Source: Flammeovirga yaeyamensis
GTDB lineage: Bacteria; Bacteroidota; Bacteroidia; Cytophagales; Flammeovirgaceae
Assembly: GCF_018736045.1 (NCBI RefSeq)
Contig: NZ_CP076133.1
Location: 1,054,001 to 1,118,000 of the forward strand
Direction of reading: 5' to 3'
Length of the DNA: 64,000 nt
Shown here: positions 44,512 to 55,300 of the stretch, piece after piece
How the letters are laid out: each line of letters starts with the position of its first letter
How positions within the stretch are numbered: position 1 is the stretch's first letter
The notes under the pieces: model-generated
The model's input: only the letters and a program-made list of their open reading frames with translations
Database searches by the model: none
Told to the model about the DNA's origin: nothing
Position numbers and translations under genes: made by a program

Positions 44512-44943
44512 ATGATTTTATCAAGACGATTAATTTATATCAACTCACATCAATTGAAATACTTACTTATAGTTTTTATTTCAGCCCTTTTGTTTATTAG
44601 TTGTTCAACTTCCAAAAGAAGAATACATCAAAATTCTATAGTAATTGAAAAATTGGGAATGATGAGAACACAAAATGTATTAATTAGTGGGAAAATTAAA
44701 AATAATAAAACAATTGAAGCTACTAAGATTACATTAACTAGTACTAAGAATACATATTCTGAATTTTGTAACAAAAATGGAGAATTTAGTTTTGAATATA
44801 TCTCTCCTGCTAAATATGAACTAAACATTGAAATAGGTGGATTTACTCAGTCCTATGATTCAATAGAATTTTTCCCTGGACAGATTTTGGAAATAGTGGT
44901 CGACTTAAATAATAATGAGAGCAGTATTACGCTCAATAAGTAA
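44512..44943 (+). CDS. lipoprotein with a carboxypeptidase-regulatory-like domain
   Basis: The 143-residue protein has a leader (about 15-31) ending FISC (Cys 31), then a beta-sandwich with VLISGKIKNNKTIEATKITL, CNKNGEFSFEYISPAKYELNI and GQILEIVVDL. The early M and basic residues may place the real start later, but no better ATG exists before the leader. Probably periplasmic and membrane-anchored. Confidence 0.6.
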   Translation: MILSRRLIYINSHQLKYLLIVFISALLFISCSTSKRRIHQNSIVIEKLGMMRTQNVLISGKIKNNKTIEATKITLTSTKNTYSEFCNKNGEFSFEYISPAKYELNIEIGGFTQSYDSIEFFPGQILEIVVDLNNNESSITLNK

Positions 44944-44987
44944 CATATTTCAAAGTTTTTTTTGTTATGTAATCCGCTAATTAAATC

Positions 44988-45656
44988 ATGCTTTTGTTTT
45001 TAACAACACAAACATTAATATCACATACAATAGACAAAATCAATACTAATCAAATGACATTTTTTATATTACTTTTAATAGCTTTTATCTCAATTTTTTC
45101 ACTCCCTGTAATTTTAGTTCAATTACAAGCCAAACGATTAAATGCGAAAATAACAATAAGTGAAGCATTTAAATTAAGAGCTTCGAAGTCTGCATCAGAA
45201 AAACTTTTTAAAGGTTTAGCTATTGTTCAAGAAAACAATTTTAATATCAGTTTAAGTGATTTAGAGACGTTACATTTGGCAGGGGGTAATCCAGAGAAAG
45301 TGATGACTGCCTTACTTAAATACAGAGATATCAAATCCTTGAGCTTTCAAAAATTATCTGCATTGGAACTTGCTGGTTTAGATTATGAAGCAAGTATTGA
45401 AGACTCGCTAAAAGACAAGACTTTAAGAATAGAAAGTTTAAAAATAGGACAGTTTGTAATAAATTATGAAGCAGTATTTTCTAATAGAATTGGATTAGGA
45501 CTAGAAGAAAATCAGAATGAAAATTTAGAAAGTAAAATTATCGATAGACTGACTAATTTCTTAATGAATTGGGAGGGAGAAGATAAATTAAAAATGCAGC
45601 ATTATATTTTGACGAATGTATTAAATGTTGAATATTGGGATCGCATTTTGGTGTAG
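44988..45656 (+). CDS. FloA/YqfA-like flotillin fragment with an N-terminal membrane span
   Basis: This 222-residue protein has one membrane span (about 22-45). A soluble part follows the pattern of the FloA N-terminal region: SEAFKLRASK, IVQENNFNISLSDLETLHLAGGN, KVMTALLKYRDIKSLSFQKLSALELAGLDYEASIEDSL. FloA is about 330 residues and continues into a flotillin domain; this protein ends after about 175 soluble residues. The terminal segment (GEDKLKMQHYILTNVLNVEYWDRILV) is not FloA-like. I read it as a short divergent relative, not a proven pseudogene. Membrane association is inferred. Confidence 0.5.
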   Translation: MLLFLTTQTLISHTIDKINTNQMTFFILLLIAFISIFSLPVILVQLQAKRLNAKITISEAFKLRASKSASEKLFKGLAIVQENNFNISLSDLETLHLAGGNPEKVMTALLKYRDIKSLSFQKLSALELAGLDYEASIEDSLKDKTLRIESLKIGQFVINYEAVFSNRIGLGLEENQNENLESKIIDRLTNFLMNWEGEDKLKMQHYILTNVLNVEYWDRILV

Positions 45657-45878
45657 ATGTAAAATCGCAACATTTGGAAATAAACTAAAGCAATAGCTAA
45701 ACTTAAGTTACCAAAATGCTCACACATTTTTTATCATAAATGATAAGCAATATTAAAAGAAGATTATGAATGTAAAACAGCTTAAAAATTACTCAAACAA
45801 ATAGAGTTGATAATAATAACCAAACTCGTTAACGTTAGACTGAAGAATTCATACTTTAATTCTAGATCATAAAAAATA

Positions 45879-46382
45879 ATGAGCTTAAAGGTATCAAGAT
45901 TAATATTCTTTGTATTGTTCATATTGACAATATCATTGTCAGTATCAATTGGATATTTAATGTATAAAGATCAGTTAACTACTACTCCTTTAGTCAGAGA
46001 ATCGACTACAAATGTTCTTTTAAATAATAACTTTTATATTGTCTATAAATCTTGTGATGATAGTTTAAGTTATTTCATTGAAAAGGATGATAATCAAATA
46101 AACATTATCGTTGATCAGAATAAAAAATTTAAAATAGGTACTATCATATCCCAAAACATTGATAGTGATTGCTATAATTCAGCTTCAGGTGTAAAAATAG
46201 AGGAAAGTAAAATGTACAACATTAAAAATGAAAGTACATCAAATTTAATATTGCAAGCATTTACAATTGATTTTGCTTTAATTTTAAAACTATTTGCGGT
46301 AGTAATTTTTCTTGGTATTTTCCTTTTAATTTTTGGAATTAGAATTCTTTATTTTATTAGAAAGGATAAAGTAAATCCTTAG
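45879..46382 (+). CDS. two-span membrane protein of unknown function
   Basis: The 167-residue protein has one N-terminal span (about 7-28) and one C-terminal span (about 127-157). An external domain of about 95 residues lies between, with three Cys (KSCDDSLS ... SDCYNSAS). No family recognised. The flanking 222 bases before it hold no gene. Confidence 0.55.
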   Translation: MSLKVSRLIFFVLFILTISLSVSIGYLMYKDQLTTTPLVRESTTNVLLNNNFYIVYKSCDDSLSYFIEKDDNQINIIVDQNKKFKIGTIISQNIDSDCYNSASGVKIEESKMYNIKNESTSNLILQAFTIDFALILKLFAVVIFLGIFLLIFGIRILYFIRKDKVNP

Positions 46383-46487
46383 ACAATACTACTATGATAT
46401 AGCCTTTTTGTTTTGTTCATCAATAGTCGATCCTTATTTTAGTAAAATATTACTCGATCTAACTTCAATTAAACAACAAAACATAAA

Positions 46488-47585
46488 ATGAACTTCATCG
46501 AAAAAATATTCGGAAAGAAAAAAGATGAACCGATAAATACTAATGCTGATTTTTGGAATTGGTTCATCAAAAACGAAAAAGACTTTTATAAGATTGTAAA
46601 GCAAGATACCAACATTGAAAAAGGATTCTTTGATAAACTTTCTCCCAAATTAGATGAATTAAAAGAGGGGTATTTCTTCCTGTCAGGAATGTTTGATAAG
46701 AATACCGTAGAACTAATTATCACACCTGATGGTGATGTTAAGAATGTTGTTTTTGTCGAAGTACTTATAGCATCCGCTCCTAAAATTGATAACTGGAAAT
46801 TTACGGCATTAAAACCAACTCTTGATATTAAAGATGTTAGCATTAATATGTCAGGATTAAAATTCAATGAAGAAAAGTTGAGCTTTTATGCTAATAATAA
46901 CCCTGAATTTCCAGATGAAATTGACATCACGATTATTCATTCTGATCAAAATAGTGAAAATAGATCAGCAATAATAAATGGCGTTTATATCTTCTTGGAT
47001 AATTATCTTGGTGAATTAAATTTTCTAGAAATCATTGACAACTTAGATTTTCAAGAGAGTAAGGATGCGGAACAAGATTTAATTCCCATCGGTAAACTCA
47101 AAGATTACATCACTTGGAGACAGAAGGAATTTATAGAAAAATACGATGGTATAAGAACAAATTCGGATAAAGATTTGTGCTCAATCCTTCAAGCTACTCT
47201 TAAAAATGGTAGAAAACTGATCGCCACTATAAATACTGATTTGATTACTTGGGACAGAAAAGCATCTCACCCTTGGATGTTGAATATCGAAATAAAATAT
47301 GATGGAGAATCAAATAATGGAATGCCTGATGATAGTACATATGAAAAGCTAAATAATTTAGAGGAAGAATTACTAGAAGAGCTAAAAGACAAAGAAGGCT
47401 ATTTATATATCGGAAGACAAACTGCAGACAACCTGAGAGAGATTTACTTTGCGTGTAATGATTTCAGAAAACCGTCTACAGTAGCTTATAGTTTACAGCA
47501 AAAATATAAGGATTCAGAAGAAATAGAATATGATATCTTTAAAGATAAATATTGGAAATCGTTAAGACGGTTTGATGTGAGTTAA
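46488..47585 (+). CDS. DUF695-domain protein
   Basis: A 365-residue soluble protein. The N-terminal half (about 1-195) is unknown, with an opening KKKDEPINTNADFWNWFIKN. The C-terminal half (about 210-360) shows the DUF695 pattern, with HPWMLNIEIKYDG, NNGMPDDSTYEKLNNLEEEL and YIGRQTADNLREIYFACND. DUF695 has no established activity. The GNAT gene starts two bases after this stop, so the pair is probably co-transcribed. Confidence 0.65.
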   Translation: MNFIEKIFGKKKDEPINTNADFWNWFIKNEKDFYKIVKQDTNIEKGFFDKLSPKLDELKEGYFFLSGMFDKNTVELIITPDGDVKNVVFVEVLIASAPKIDNWKFTALKPTLDIKDVSINMSGLKFNEEKLSFYANNNPEFPDEIDITIIHSDQNSENRSAIINGVYIFLDNYLGELNFLEIIDNLDFQESKDAEQDLIPIGKLKDYITWRQKEFIEKYDGIRTNSDKDLCSILQATLKNGRKLIATINTDLITWDRKASHPWMLNIEIKYDGESNNGMPDDSTYEKLNNLEEELLEELKDKEGYLYIGRQTADNLREIYFACNDFRKPSTVAYSLQQKYKDSEEIEYDIFKDKYWKSLRRFDVS

Positions 47586-47587
47586 AT

Positions 47588-48040
47588 ATGATTGTTATGA
47601 ACCCCAACCTAAAATACATCAAACCACAAAGCGACCTCTACACCCAAGCCAAAAGAATACGTATTGAGTGTTTTTTTGAAGGAATGCAGAATGCTGAAGC
47701 TTTAATTAATGACCCTTATGAAAAAGAGGGGATTCACCTCGTGCTCCTCGACAATTTGGGGAAAGTGATAGGGACCGGAAGAATACATACGGAGGGTTCG
47801 ATTGGAATAATTTCTCAGATGGCTGTTCAAAAGGAACATCAAAAAGTGGGGGTGGGAAGAATTCTATTGACCGAATTAATAGATAAATGTAAATCTCTCG
47901 GTATGGATTGTATTGAGTTAAGTGCAAGAGAAACCGCCCTTCAGTTTTATATTAAAAACGGATTTCAGCCTATTGGAAATAGATATCCTTCTAAGAAAAC
48001 AGGGATAATACATCAGAAAATGAGGCTTGATAATTTATAG
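47588..48040 (+). CDS. GNAT-family N-acetyltransferase
   Basis: A 150-residue cytoplasmic enzyme with the acetyl-CoA-binding loop QKVGVGRILLTELI (about residues 85-98), preceded by the beta4 strand text IGIISQMAVQ and followed by IELSARETALQFYIKNGFQPIG, the typical GNAT end. It would move an acetyl group from acetyl-CoA to an amine of unknown identity. A second ATG three codons in (47597) is also usable. Length is normal for ElaA/YjcF-like members. Confidence 0.85.
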   Translation: MIVMNPNLKYIKPQSDLYTQAKRIRIECFFEGMQNAEALINDPYEKEGIHLVLLDNLGKVIGTGRIHTEGSIGIISQMAVQKEHQKVGVGRILLTELIDKCKSLGMDCIELSARETALQFYIKNGFQPIGNRYPSKKTGIIHQKMRLDNL

Positions 48041-48159
48041 ATTTCTAAATTCCTCCTTTGTGGAAATCTAATTATATTTACCTTAGTTAAAGCAAACTTA
48101 AACTTCATGTGACAAGCTCCCAGATGAGTGGAATCATATAGCTAATCAAACAGAAAATC

Positions 48160-48519
48160 ATGAAAAAATCAATTCAACTGACCATCTTCATCTCCATCAT
48201 CTTGACATTATCAAGCTGTTTTCCCGAAGGCTTTACAGAACAAGCCAATCAAAAATTTGGAGATCAGCATTTTAAAACAGCTATTTCACTAATAGAGTTA
48301 CATCACATTCGTGAAGGTGAGTACCCTGAATCACTGAAAAGTTTAAAGTATACCGGAGATTGGGACGTTATGATTTACCAATCGGTAAAATATAAGAAGC
48401 TTGAAGAAGGGTATCAATTGGATTTAGTCAATGGATGGGTAGGAAAGCCAAACAACCTTAGCTATCCTGATGAATTTTGGAAGGGTTTGGGTTTGGTGAA
48501 GTCTAATTTGAAAAAGTGA
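48160..48519 (+). CDS. small lipoprotein of unknown function
   Basis: This 119-residue protein has leader and lipobox LSSC (Cys 20). The mature part resembles the soluble region of pseudopilin-like proteins (FKTAISLIELHHIREGEYPESLKSL) without the pilin leader, followed by beta strands. The resemblance is weak and I assign no function. Confidence 0.5.
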   Translation: MKKSIQLTIFISIILTLSSCFPEGFTEQANQKFGDQHFKTAISLIELHHIREGEYPESLKSLKYTGDWDVMIYQSVKYKKLEEGYQLDLVNGWVGKPNNLSYPDEFWKGLGLVKSNLKK

Positions 48520-48592
48520 TAACCCTAATTCTCGATCGATTCAAGTTTGTTCATATTAGACCCTAATAATTTGTAAAATAACATTATCCAAA

Positions 48593-50116
48593 ATGAATAA
48601 ATTCACATTCTTCTTTTTAGTATTATTAGCCAACTGTTTAGTCACACAAGCTCAAAAACACCCTTTTGATAATTTTTTCAATAAAACACTTTCCAAAAAT
48701 CAGGTAGAAGAAGACTTAATTATTTTAAGAAAAGGACTTGAGAAAATACATTCAAGCCTTTATCAATATATCTCTAAAAGCGAACTTGATGCGTTATTTG
48801 AAGAAGCTTCGAAATTTGATGGTGACAAAGTTCAACTTCAGGATTTTTATAAAACAATCAGCTTTATTGCTGCGTCAGTGAAGTGTCAGCATACTATTGC
48901 TACACCATCAGATCATTTGATATACAAGATGCAAAAGAAAGGGAAGTTTTTTCCGCTGAGAATTTTCTGGGAATTCGATCCTGTTCGAGCTTATGTCATT
49001 TTTGATTTTTCAAATGAAGCAAACCTACCTCCTGGAGCAGAATTACTAAGCATTAATGGAAAAAGTATTCAATCCATTTATGATGAAATGTTGCCTTATT
49101 TTCCAAGTGATGGTCATATTCTAAGTAATAAACATAGTCGATTTCAAGTAGGAGTGGACTTTCAATTTTGGTATTATCTTTTGATGGAACGACCTGATAA
49201 TTTTCTTGTAGAGCTATCGAATGAGGGGGATGGAATTTTTACTAAAAATTATGAGGCAGTTACTTTTAAAGAATGGACGAAGAATTACAAGAAGTACTTA
49301 TCTCAAAAAGATCCAACCGTTAGAAAGTACACGGATTATTATTCTGATAACGAAAAGTTGGACAGAAAAGCGCCAATCAGATATAGTTATTTATCAGACA
49401 GTATTGCACTGCTAAAAGTCTTTAATTTTGACGATTATGATAAATTCAACACCATAATTCCTGAAGCTTTTGAAAGCTTTGAAAGAAATCAGGTCAAGCA
49501 TTTAATAATTGATGTGAAATACAATGGAGGAGGAAATGATATATTAGGCAGAAAACTTTTTTCATATTTAATTCAAGAACCTACCCCATACTTTGATTCT
49601 CTTTATTCAAGTTCAGGAATATCTGATACTACTTTTCTTTTTACACATACCGATAAAAATGTAGAATGGTATAATTACACACTTCCGTTAGTCGATAAAA
49701 TGAATGATGGACGTTTTGCCACAAAACCTTCTGTGAATGAAGGCCTCAAGATTCAACAACCTAGTAAAAACAATTTCAAAGGAAAAGTTTACATTCTGAT
49801 GAACGGGAGAAGTGCATCAACTACATCAGAATTTTTGGCTGCCACTCATTATAATCAATTAGCCACATTTATTGGGGAAGAATCTGGAGGAGATTATCAT
49901 GGTGGAAATGGAGGTGACTTTGCTAAATTGAAATTACCTAATTCAGAAATTCTGATTCATCTACCTCTCACGAATTATGTGATGAATAGCAAAGAGAAAC
50001 GTTTTATTGGTCGTGGGACATTGCCTGATTATCCTATTAAACTAAATATAGATGAGTTTTTGGAAATGAAAGATCAAGAATTAGAAGAGGCTTTGAGGTT
50101 AATAAGACATAGATAA
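48593..50116 (+). CDS. secreted S41-family peptidase
   Basis: The 507-residue protein has a signal peptide (about 1-20, ending TQAQ). A helical N-terminal region contains EEDLIILRKGLEKIHSSLYQ. A PDZ-like region is suggested at about 135-170 (LPPGAELLSINGKSIQSIYD). The S41 catalytic fold begins LIIDVKYNGGGND (about 303-315), with Ser409 in NGRSASTTSEF as the likely nucleophile and LPLTNYVMNS nearby. It probably cleaves peptides in the periplasm. It stands alone, with 76 bases upstream and 137 bases downstream free. Confidence 0.75.
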   Translation: MNKFTFFFLVLLANCLVTQAQKHPFDNFFNKTLSKNQVEEDLIILRKGLEKIHSSLYQYISKSELDALFEEASKFDGDKVQLQDFYKTISFIAASVKCQHTIATPSDHLIYKMQKKGKFFPLRIFWEFDPVRAYVIFDFSNEANLPPGAELLSINGKSIQSIYDEMLPYFPSDGHILSNKHSRFQVGVDFQFWYYLLMERPDNFLVELSNEGDGIFTKNYEAVTFKEWTKNYKKYLSQKDPTVRKYTDYYSDNEKLDRKAPIRYSYLSDSIALLKVFNFDDYDKFNTIIPEAFESFERNQVKHLIIDVKYNGGGNDILGRKLFSYLIQEPTPYFDSLYSSSGISDTTFLFTHTDKNVEWYNYTLPLVDKMNDGRFATKPSVNEGLKIQQPSKNNFKGKVYILMNGRSASTTSEFLAATHYNQLATFIGEESGGDYHGGNGGDFAKLKLPNSEILIHLPLTNYVMNSKEKRFIGRGTLPDYPIKLNIDEFLEMKDQELEEALRLIRHR

Positions 50117-50197
50117 ATCAAAGAGATCAAATAATTAGGTCTTCTTCAAATAGAATTAAACCCAGTAAAATCTTTAATTTTTTAGTTAAAAATGTCT

Positions 50198-50205
50198 TAG
50201 TTTTG
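50198..50205 (+). promoter_or_regulatory. candidate -7 box for the beta-helix gene
   Basis: TAGTTTTG fits TAnnTTTG, 49 bases before the ATG at 50254. No convincing -33 element. Confidence 0.35.
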
Positions 50206-50253
50206 GAATAATAAGGATCATCTCAAATTGATTTTTAGAATTATTTTTGTTCC

Positions 50254-52077
50254 ATGAGCAAATTTTATTTTATTATTATCACTTTATTATTTGGATCAAT
50301 AACAGCTTTTGCACAGGTAGAAGCACCATCCAAATTACCTTCAGAAAGATTAGAAAGCGAATTTTTTACAGATAACACAGATTCATATTCAGAAGCACAA
50401 AGAATTACTTTAAGTAATAATCCTGGAGATGATTCTCCCACTTTGCAAGGGCATATAAATGCTCTTTCTAAATCAGGTGGTGGAGTTATTACGATTCCAG
50501 AAGGTACATGGGAATTAGGAGAAATAGTTCTACTTTCTGATGTTCACCTTATGTTTGATGAAAATGCTATTGTTAAACCGGTCTTATCAAACAAAACTGA
50601 CAAGTCAATTTTTATTATGGGTTTTGCAGGTGCAAGTATTTCTAATATTAGTATTAGATCTCTTAGCGGACAATTTACTATTGATATGTCAGAAATCTCC
50701 TACGATTTGAGAGTTTTGCCTTTTAATGTTAAAGACCTTGAGAATTTTATGATTGCGGGCTGTCATGTAATCGATAAACGCACAGTACATTCTACAGTAA
50801 ATTGTGGGGTAAGTGCCAACAATGGCGTTTGGGCAGGAGCAAGATTAGGATTGGTGAAAGATATTACCGTTGAAAATGCCCATGATGGATACGGGGCAGT
50901 TCAAGTGAGAGTGGGCGATCGTTTACATTTCAAGAACATCATTTCATTAAGTGGAGGAGCAACGTTAAGAATTGAAACTGATGCTCATGAAACATCAGGT
51001 TACAATGCACCAAGAGAAATTACTAGAATTTCGGAGATCTCTGGATACAATATCAAATGTAATGAAGGAAATTCGGCAGTAATGATCCAACCTTGGGGGA
51101 TAACTAATGGATGGTTTGATGTAGAAAAAATAGAGGCGACAAGTTGTATGGCTACTGTCAGAATTGATAGAGCTTTTGTAGATAGAGATGCAGATGATAT
51201 TGGTAGTTTTGATATAGACTCTAGAATTACTGATGTGACAAGTACATATGGCTTGAAAGCCCATATTAAAGATGGAAATTTTAAATCAGTGCCTTGTCAT
51301 ATGCGTGATATGATGAATGATACACCTGTTGAAGGAACAGGAGGACGTTTCTTTGAAGGACCTACAATTGCTCCAATATTATATACTGCTAGCAGTGTGG
51401 CGGATGAGGATCCTAGATATTACAAAGTCCATATACCATCAGAAAATGAACTCGCTTCAAAATCATTTAATTTTCCAGAGAATTCATTAATTGTTTCAAG
51501 ATGGAGTAATACAAATCAGAACTGTACTTCAAATACTGACATTATCTCTGTTAGCAACCTAGAAATAAATCCATCAATATTAAAAATTGGTATAGGAGAA
51601 ACTGATAATTTAATTCAAACAATAAGCCCGACAACAGCGACTAATCAAGGTGTTAGTTGGACCTCTGCAGATGAATCTATTGCTTATGTCGATCAATGGG
51701 GAGCCGTAACGGGTATTAATAATGGTAAAACAATAATAACTATCAATACGACTGATGGGAATTTTATAGCAACTGTACCTATTTATGTGGGGGATGCTAT
51801 TCTGAATATTGAAAAGGAAGTGAATAATAGCTTACATATCTATCCAAACCCTTATAATCACAAGGATTTATACATAGACTTCAACAACCCCATGAATAAT
51901 GTTTCTATGTCAATTCACAATATTAATGGGGAACGTGTTTTTTATAAGTACTATTCTGGCTTAATGAAAAGTATCCATATTAGTGATTCTAAGTTAAAGC
52001 TTATGAATGGTCTGTATATAATTAACTTAAGAAGTGACAACTTTCATATTTCAAGAAAGTTAGTTGTTTGTCCATAA
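50254..52077 (+). CDS. secreted beta-helix polysaccharidase, GH82 (iota-carrageenase)-like
   Basis: The 607-residue protein has signal peptide 1-20 (ITAFAQ). A right-handed beta-helix (about 60-380) opens GGGVITIPEGTWELGEIVLL. The helix carries VENAHDGYGAVQVRV and GGATLRIETDAHE, matching my recollection of GH82 enzymes, where an E-x-D pair is catalytic; here it is Glu241 and Asp243, with Gln217 upstream. A BIG2 domain (about 435-515) and a T9SS sorting domain (about 525-607) follow. The family cuts sulfated galactans such as iota-carrageenan. A conserved His of the family appears replaced by Trp281 (AVMIQPWG), so the substrate may differ. A sensor-regulator gene follows. Confidence 0.5.
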   Translation: MSKFYFIIITLLFGSITAFAQVEAPSKLPSERLESEFFTDNTDSYSEAQRITLSNNPGDDSPTLQGHINALSKSGGGVITIPEGTWELGEIVLLSDVHLMFDENAIVKPVLSNKTDKSIFIMGFAGASISNISIRSLSGQFTIDMSEISYDLRVLPFNVKDLENFMIAGCHVIDKRTVHSTVNCGVSANNGVWAGARLGLVKDITVENAHDGYGAVQVRVGDRLHFKNIISLSGGATLRIETDAHETSGYNAPREITRISEISGYNIKCNEGNSAVMIQPWGITNGWFDVEKIEATSCMATVRIDRAFVDRDADDIGSFDIDSRITDVTSTYGLKAHIKDGNFKSVPCHMRDMMNDTPVEGTGGRFFEGPTIAPILYTASSVADEDPRYYKVHIPSENELASKSFNFPENSLIVSRWSNTNQNCTSNTDIISVSNLEINPSILKIGIGETDNLIQTISPTTATNQGVSWTSADESIAYVDQWGAVTGINNGKTIITINTTDGNFIATVPIYVGDAILNIEKEVNNSLHIYPNPYNHKDLYIDFNNPMNNVSMSIHNINGERVFYKYYSGLMKSIHISDSKLKLMNGLYIINLRSDNFHISRKLVVCP

Positions 52078-52393
52078 GTAAATTAGTTTAGATGAACATG
52101 TAATGACTCGAATAATTTATAACTAAGAGTCAAGTTTATAATCTAGGTTCTCATGATGTTCCAATTGCTTCTAGAATAAAGAAACTGATTGAGGACCTAG
52201 ATAATTCCTGAAGGGATTTTGATAAATGGAACAGGGTGAATAGGGTAAGATAGGTTTAATAGTTATGTCAAATTTGAGAATTTGGAGTCTTGTTCAATAA
52301 ATGGAAAAAGATCAACCACTTATTTTCGAACACAATCCCTTAATAATCGTACAGCTTTTTTAAAAACATGAAAACAATAAATACCAAGCTATT
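52078..52393. other. 316-base intergenic region
   Basis: No gene or terminator is clear. A 25-codon stretch at 52134-52208 reads like protein (VYNLGSHDVPIASRIKKL) and may be a relic. The rest is AT-rich leader for the sensor-regulator gene. Confidence 0.5.
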
Positions 52394-55300
52394 ATGTTAA
52401 AGTGTTTCTATCTCTGTATCCTCATTTGCTCAATGGAATTGGTTGTTGCTCAAACACCTTTAAATTATACACAACAGCTCACTGCCTCAGATGGACTTTC
52501 TTATAATGATGTCACTTTTACGTTCGAAGATTCTAAAAAATACTTGTGGGTTGGTACATTTTATGGATTAAATAGGTACGATGGATATGATTTTACGGTA
52601 TATAAAAACTCTTCAAAAAATACGTCATTAATAAGCAACAACATCCGATGCATAACCGAAGATTCCAAAGGTCGTATATGGATTGGAACTGATATGGGAA
52701 TCTCTGTTTATAAATATTCCTCGGATACATTTACAACAGTGTTATCTTCCTCCGATGACTTTGCTCCAACCAAAGGTCTTTTTGTTAGTAAATTAATCGA
52801 AGAGCCGAAAAGTAAAAACATGTATTGCTTTACAGAACAGAATGGCATTATTGTTTTTGATTCAGCGTTTCAATTCGTTCGTGAATATCACTTTCCAGAT
52901 AAAGCATTTTACAAAGAGGTGTCTATTAATGATGCTATTATATTAGATGAATCTAATTTCTTATTAAGTGCCATGAAAGGGCTTGTTCATTTCAATAAAA
53001 ACACTCAAAAATTTGTTAGAATAATTGATCCGCAAATTCAGTACTCCAATTCGATTCTCGGCTTTGATAAGAACAAAATCTTAGTAACACCCCATTTAGG
53101 TTTCGCAATATTATCTTACAAAATAGAACACAATACGTTTTCGTATACTCTATTATCTAAAGATCTTCAATCCTATCGTTTTATTTCTGCAACCATAGAT
53201 AACCTGAATAATCTATGGTTCGGGACATTCAATAATGGCTTGATTCGTGTAAATAATTTAAACAAAGTACTAGCCGCCAAGCCAACAACAATTTCAAAAT
53301 TCGAACTAGAAAACGAACTTTGCAAAGTACGTCATATACTACCAACCCAAACCAATACATGTTGGGTATCTACAAGGGAAAATGGGGTGTATAAATTTGA
53401 CTCCGAAGATAAGCCGTTTCATTATGTCGACGACCATTTCAAAACTAATCCGGGTGTTTATCCGAACAAAATAATTACATTTTCGGTGTTAGACAGTCAA
53501 CGGGTATTTGTCAACCCAAACTCGAAAGAATTAGAACTGTTAAATACCACAACTAAAAAAAATGAGGAAAAATATGCCGACTTTTCAAGTTTTTCATCTG
53601 CTAAACTCAGTAATATATTTATTGATTCTAAAAAGAATACATGGATTCGATATGCGAATAATACAATTATCAAATTAGAGAACAATAATAAAAAATTCGA
53701 TATTATTCAGCATGAAAACCTCCAAAAACAATTTAATTTTAGAGAATTTGTGGAAGATTTTTATGGGAATATATGGATTCACTGCCGTGATTACGTGTAT
53801 AAACTTTCATTGGATGGTAAAGGAAAGCTGGCAAATTGCGAAGTACTTAAAATGCACCCGTTTTTTATTGATAATAACTTTCCAAAAGTTTCTAAAATTT
53901 ATCCAGACCCCCTTTTGCCGTATATCTGGCTTGGAAGCAATCAGAACGGATTGTACCGAATTAAACTGGAAAAAGAAAAAGCTTTAAACTCTCTTCCAAT
54001 AGAGCAGTTTTACACTTGCGAAAATGATAAAAGCACATTAATTGATAATTTTGTTACTACCATAAAAAGAGCACCAAATAAAGATTTATGGGTCGGTACA
54101 CAGGGTGGGCTATGTAAAGCAATTGAAGGAGAAAGAACTTTACAATTCAAACGCTATACAGAACAAGATGGATTAACATCGAATATTATTAAAAATATTC
54201 TAATTGATAAAAACAGCTGTTTGTGGATACCAACCAATTTTGGTTTGAACTACCTAGATCCTTCTCAACAAAGTATTCGAAAGTTTTATAAAGAACAGGG
54301 TTTACCCTTTGATGAATTTAGACCTGGGTCTGCAATACTTGATAATGACATCGTTTTATTGAGTTCAGATTACGGGTACTTTTATTTCAATACAAATATT
54401 GGTAAAAAGGTAGCAAAGGAACATCCTATATTGCACTTTGGTAAGTTGAAGGTGTTTGGTACCACCATTTCCCCTGGTGACACTGTTGATAATAGAGTAC
54501 TTTTACAGAAGAACCTGAACAATACACAGAATTTACAATTAAATCATAATGAAAATAGTTTTTCGATAGAACTGATTTCTCCTCATTATTCTAACCCTAA
54601 TAGTTATTATCTTAAATATCGTTTGCACCCCATTAATACAGAATGGGTAAAGGTTACAAGCAACAACAAATACATTCAATTTAATGCTTTACAAACCGGT
54701 AAATATGTGTTTGAGGCTATGGCCTCAAATTCGAATGGAGAATGGACAGATGTTCGCGAAATAGAAATTACAATTAATCCACCTTGGTGGAATACGCTAA
54801 TAATGCGTATGGTTTACATAATTTTAGCCATTGTATTTATATACGGAATAATTAAATATCGAATGAAAATATTAAGGTTGCAACATAGCATGCAACTCAA
54901 GCAAATAGAAAAAGAAAGAGTAGATGAAATAAATAAGGCTAAACTTCAATATTTTTCGAATATATCGCACGAGATTAAGACACCGATTACATTAATTGCT
55001 GGTCCTGCGGAACTTCTTTTGAATGAGTATAGCAACCAACCGAAGCTATTGAAAAACCTAAGGATTATTCAGCAACAATCCCAAAAGGTAGTACAGTTGA
55101 TTAATCAAGTGCATGAATTCCAGCAATCTGATGCTGTACATCCAAAATTAAATAATTCTCATTTTTGCCTAAATATTTTTCTTGATGAAATTATAGCAAA
55201 TTTCGAATTCATGGCCAATATGCACGAAAAGCATTTGCTCCTCCTTCATCAAGACGATACTATTTTTGTGTATGCGGATAAGGATAAATTGGAAAGGGTT

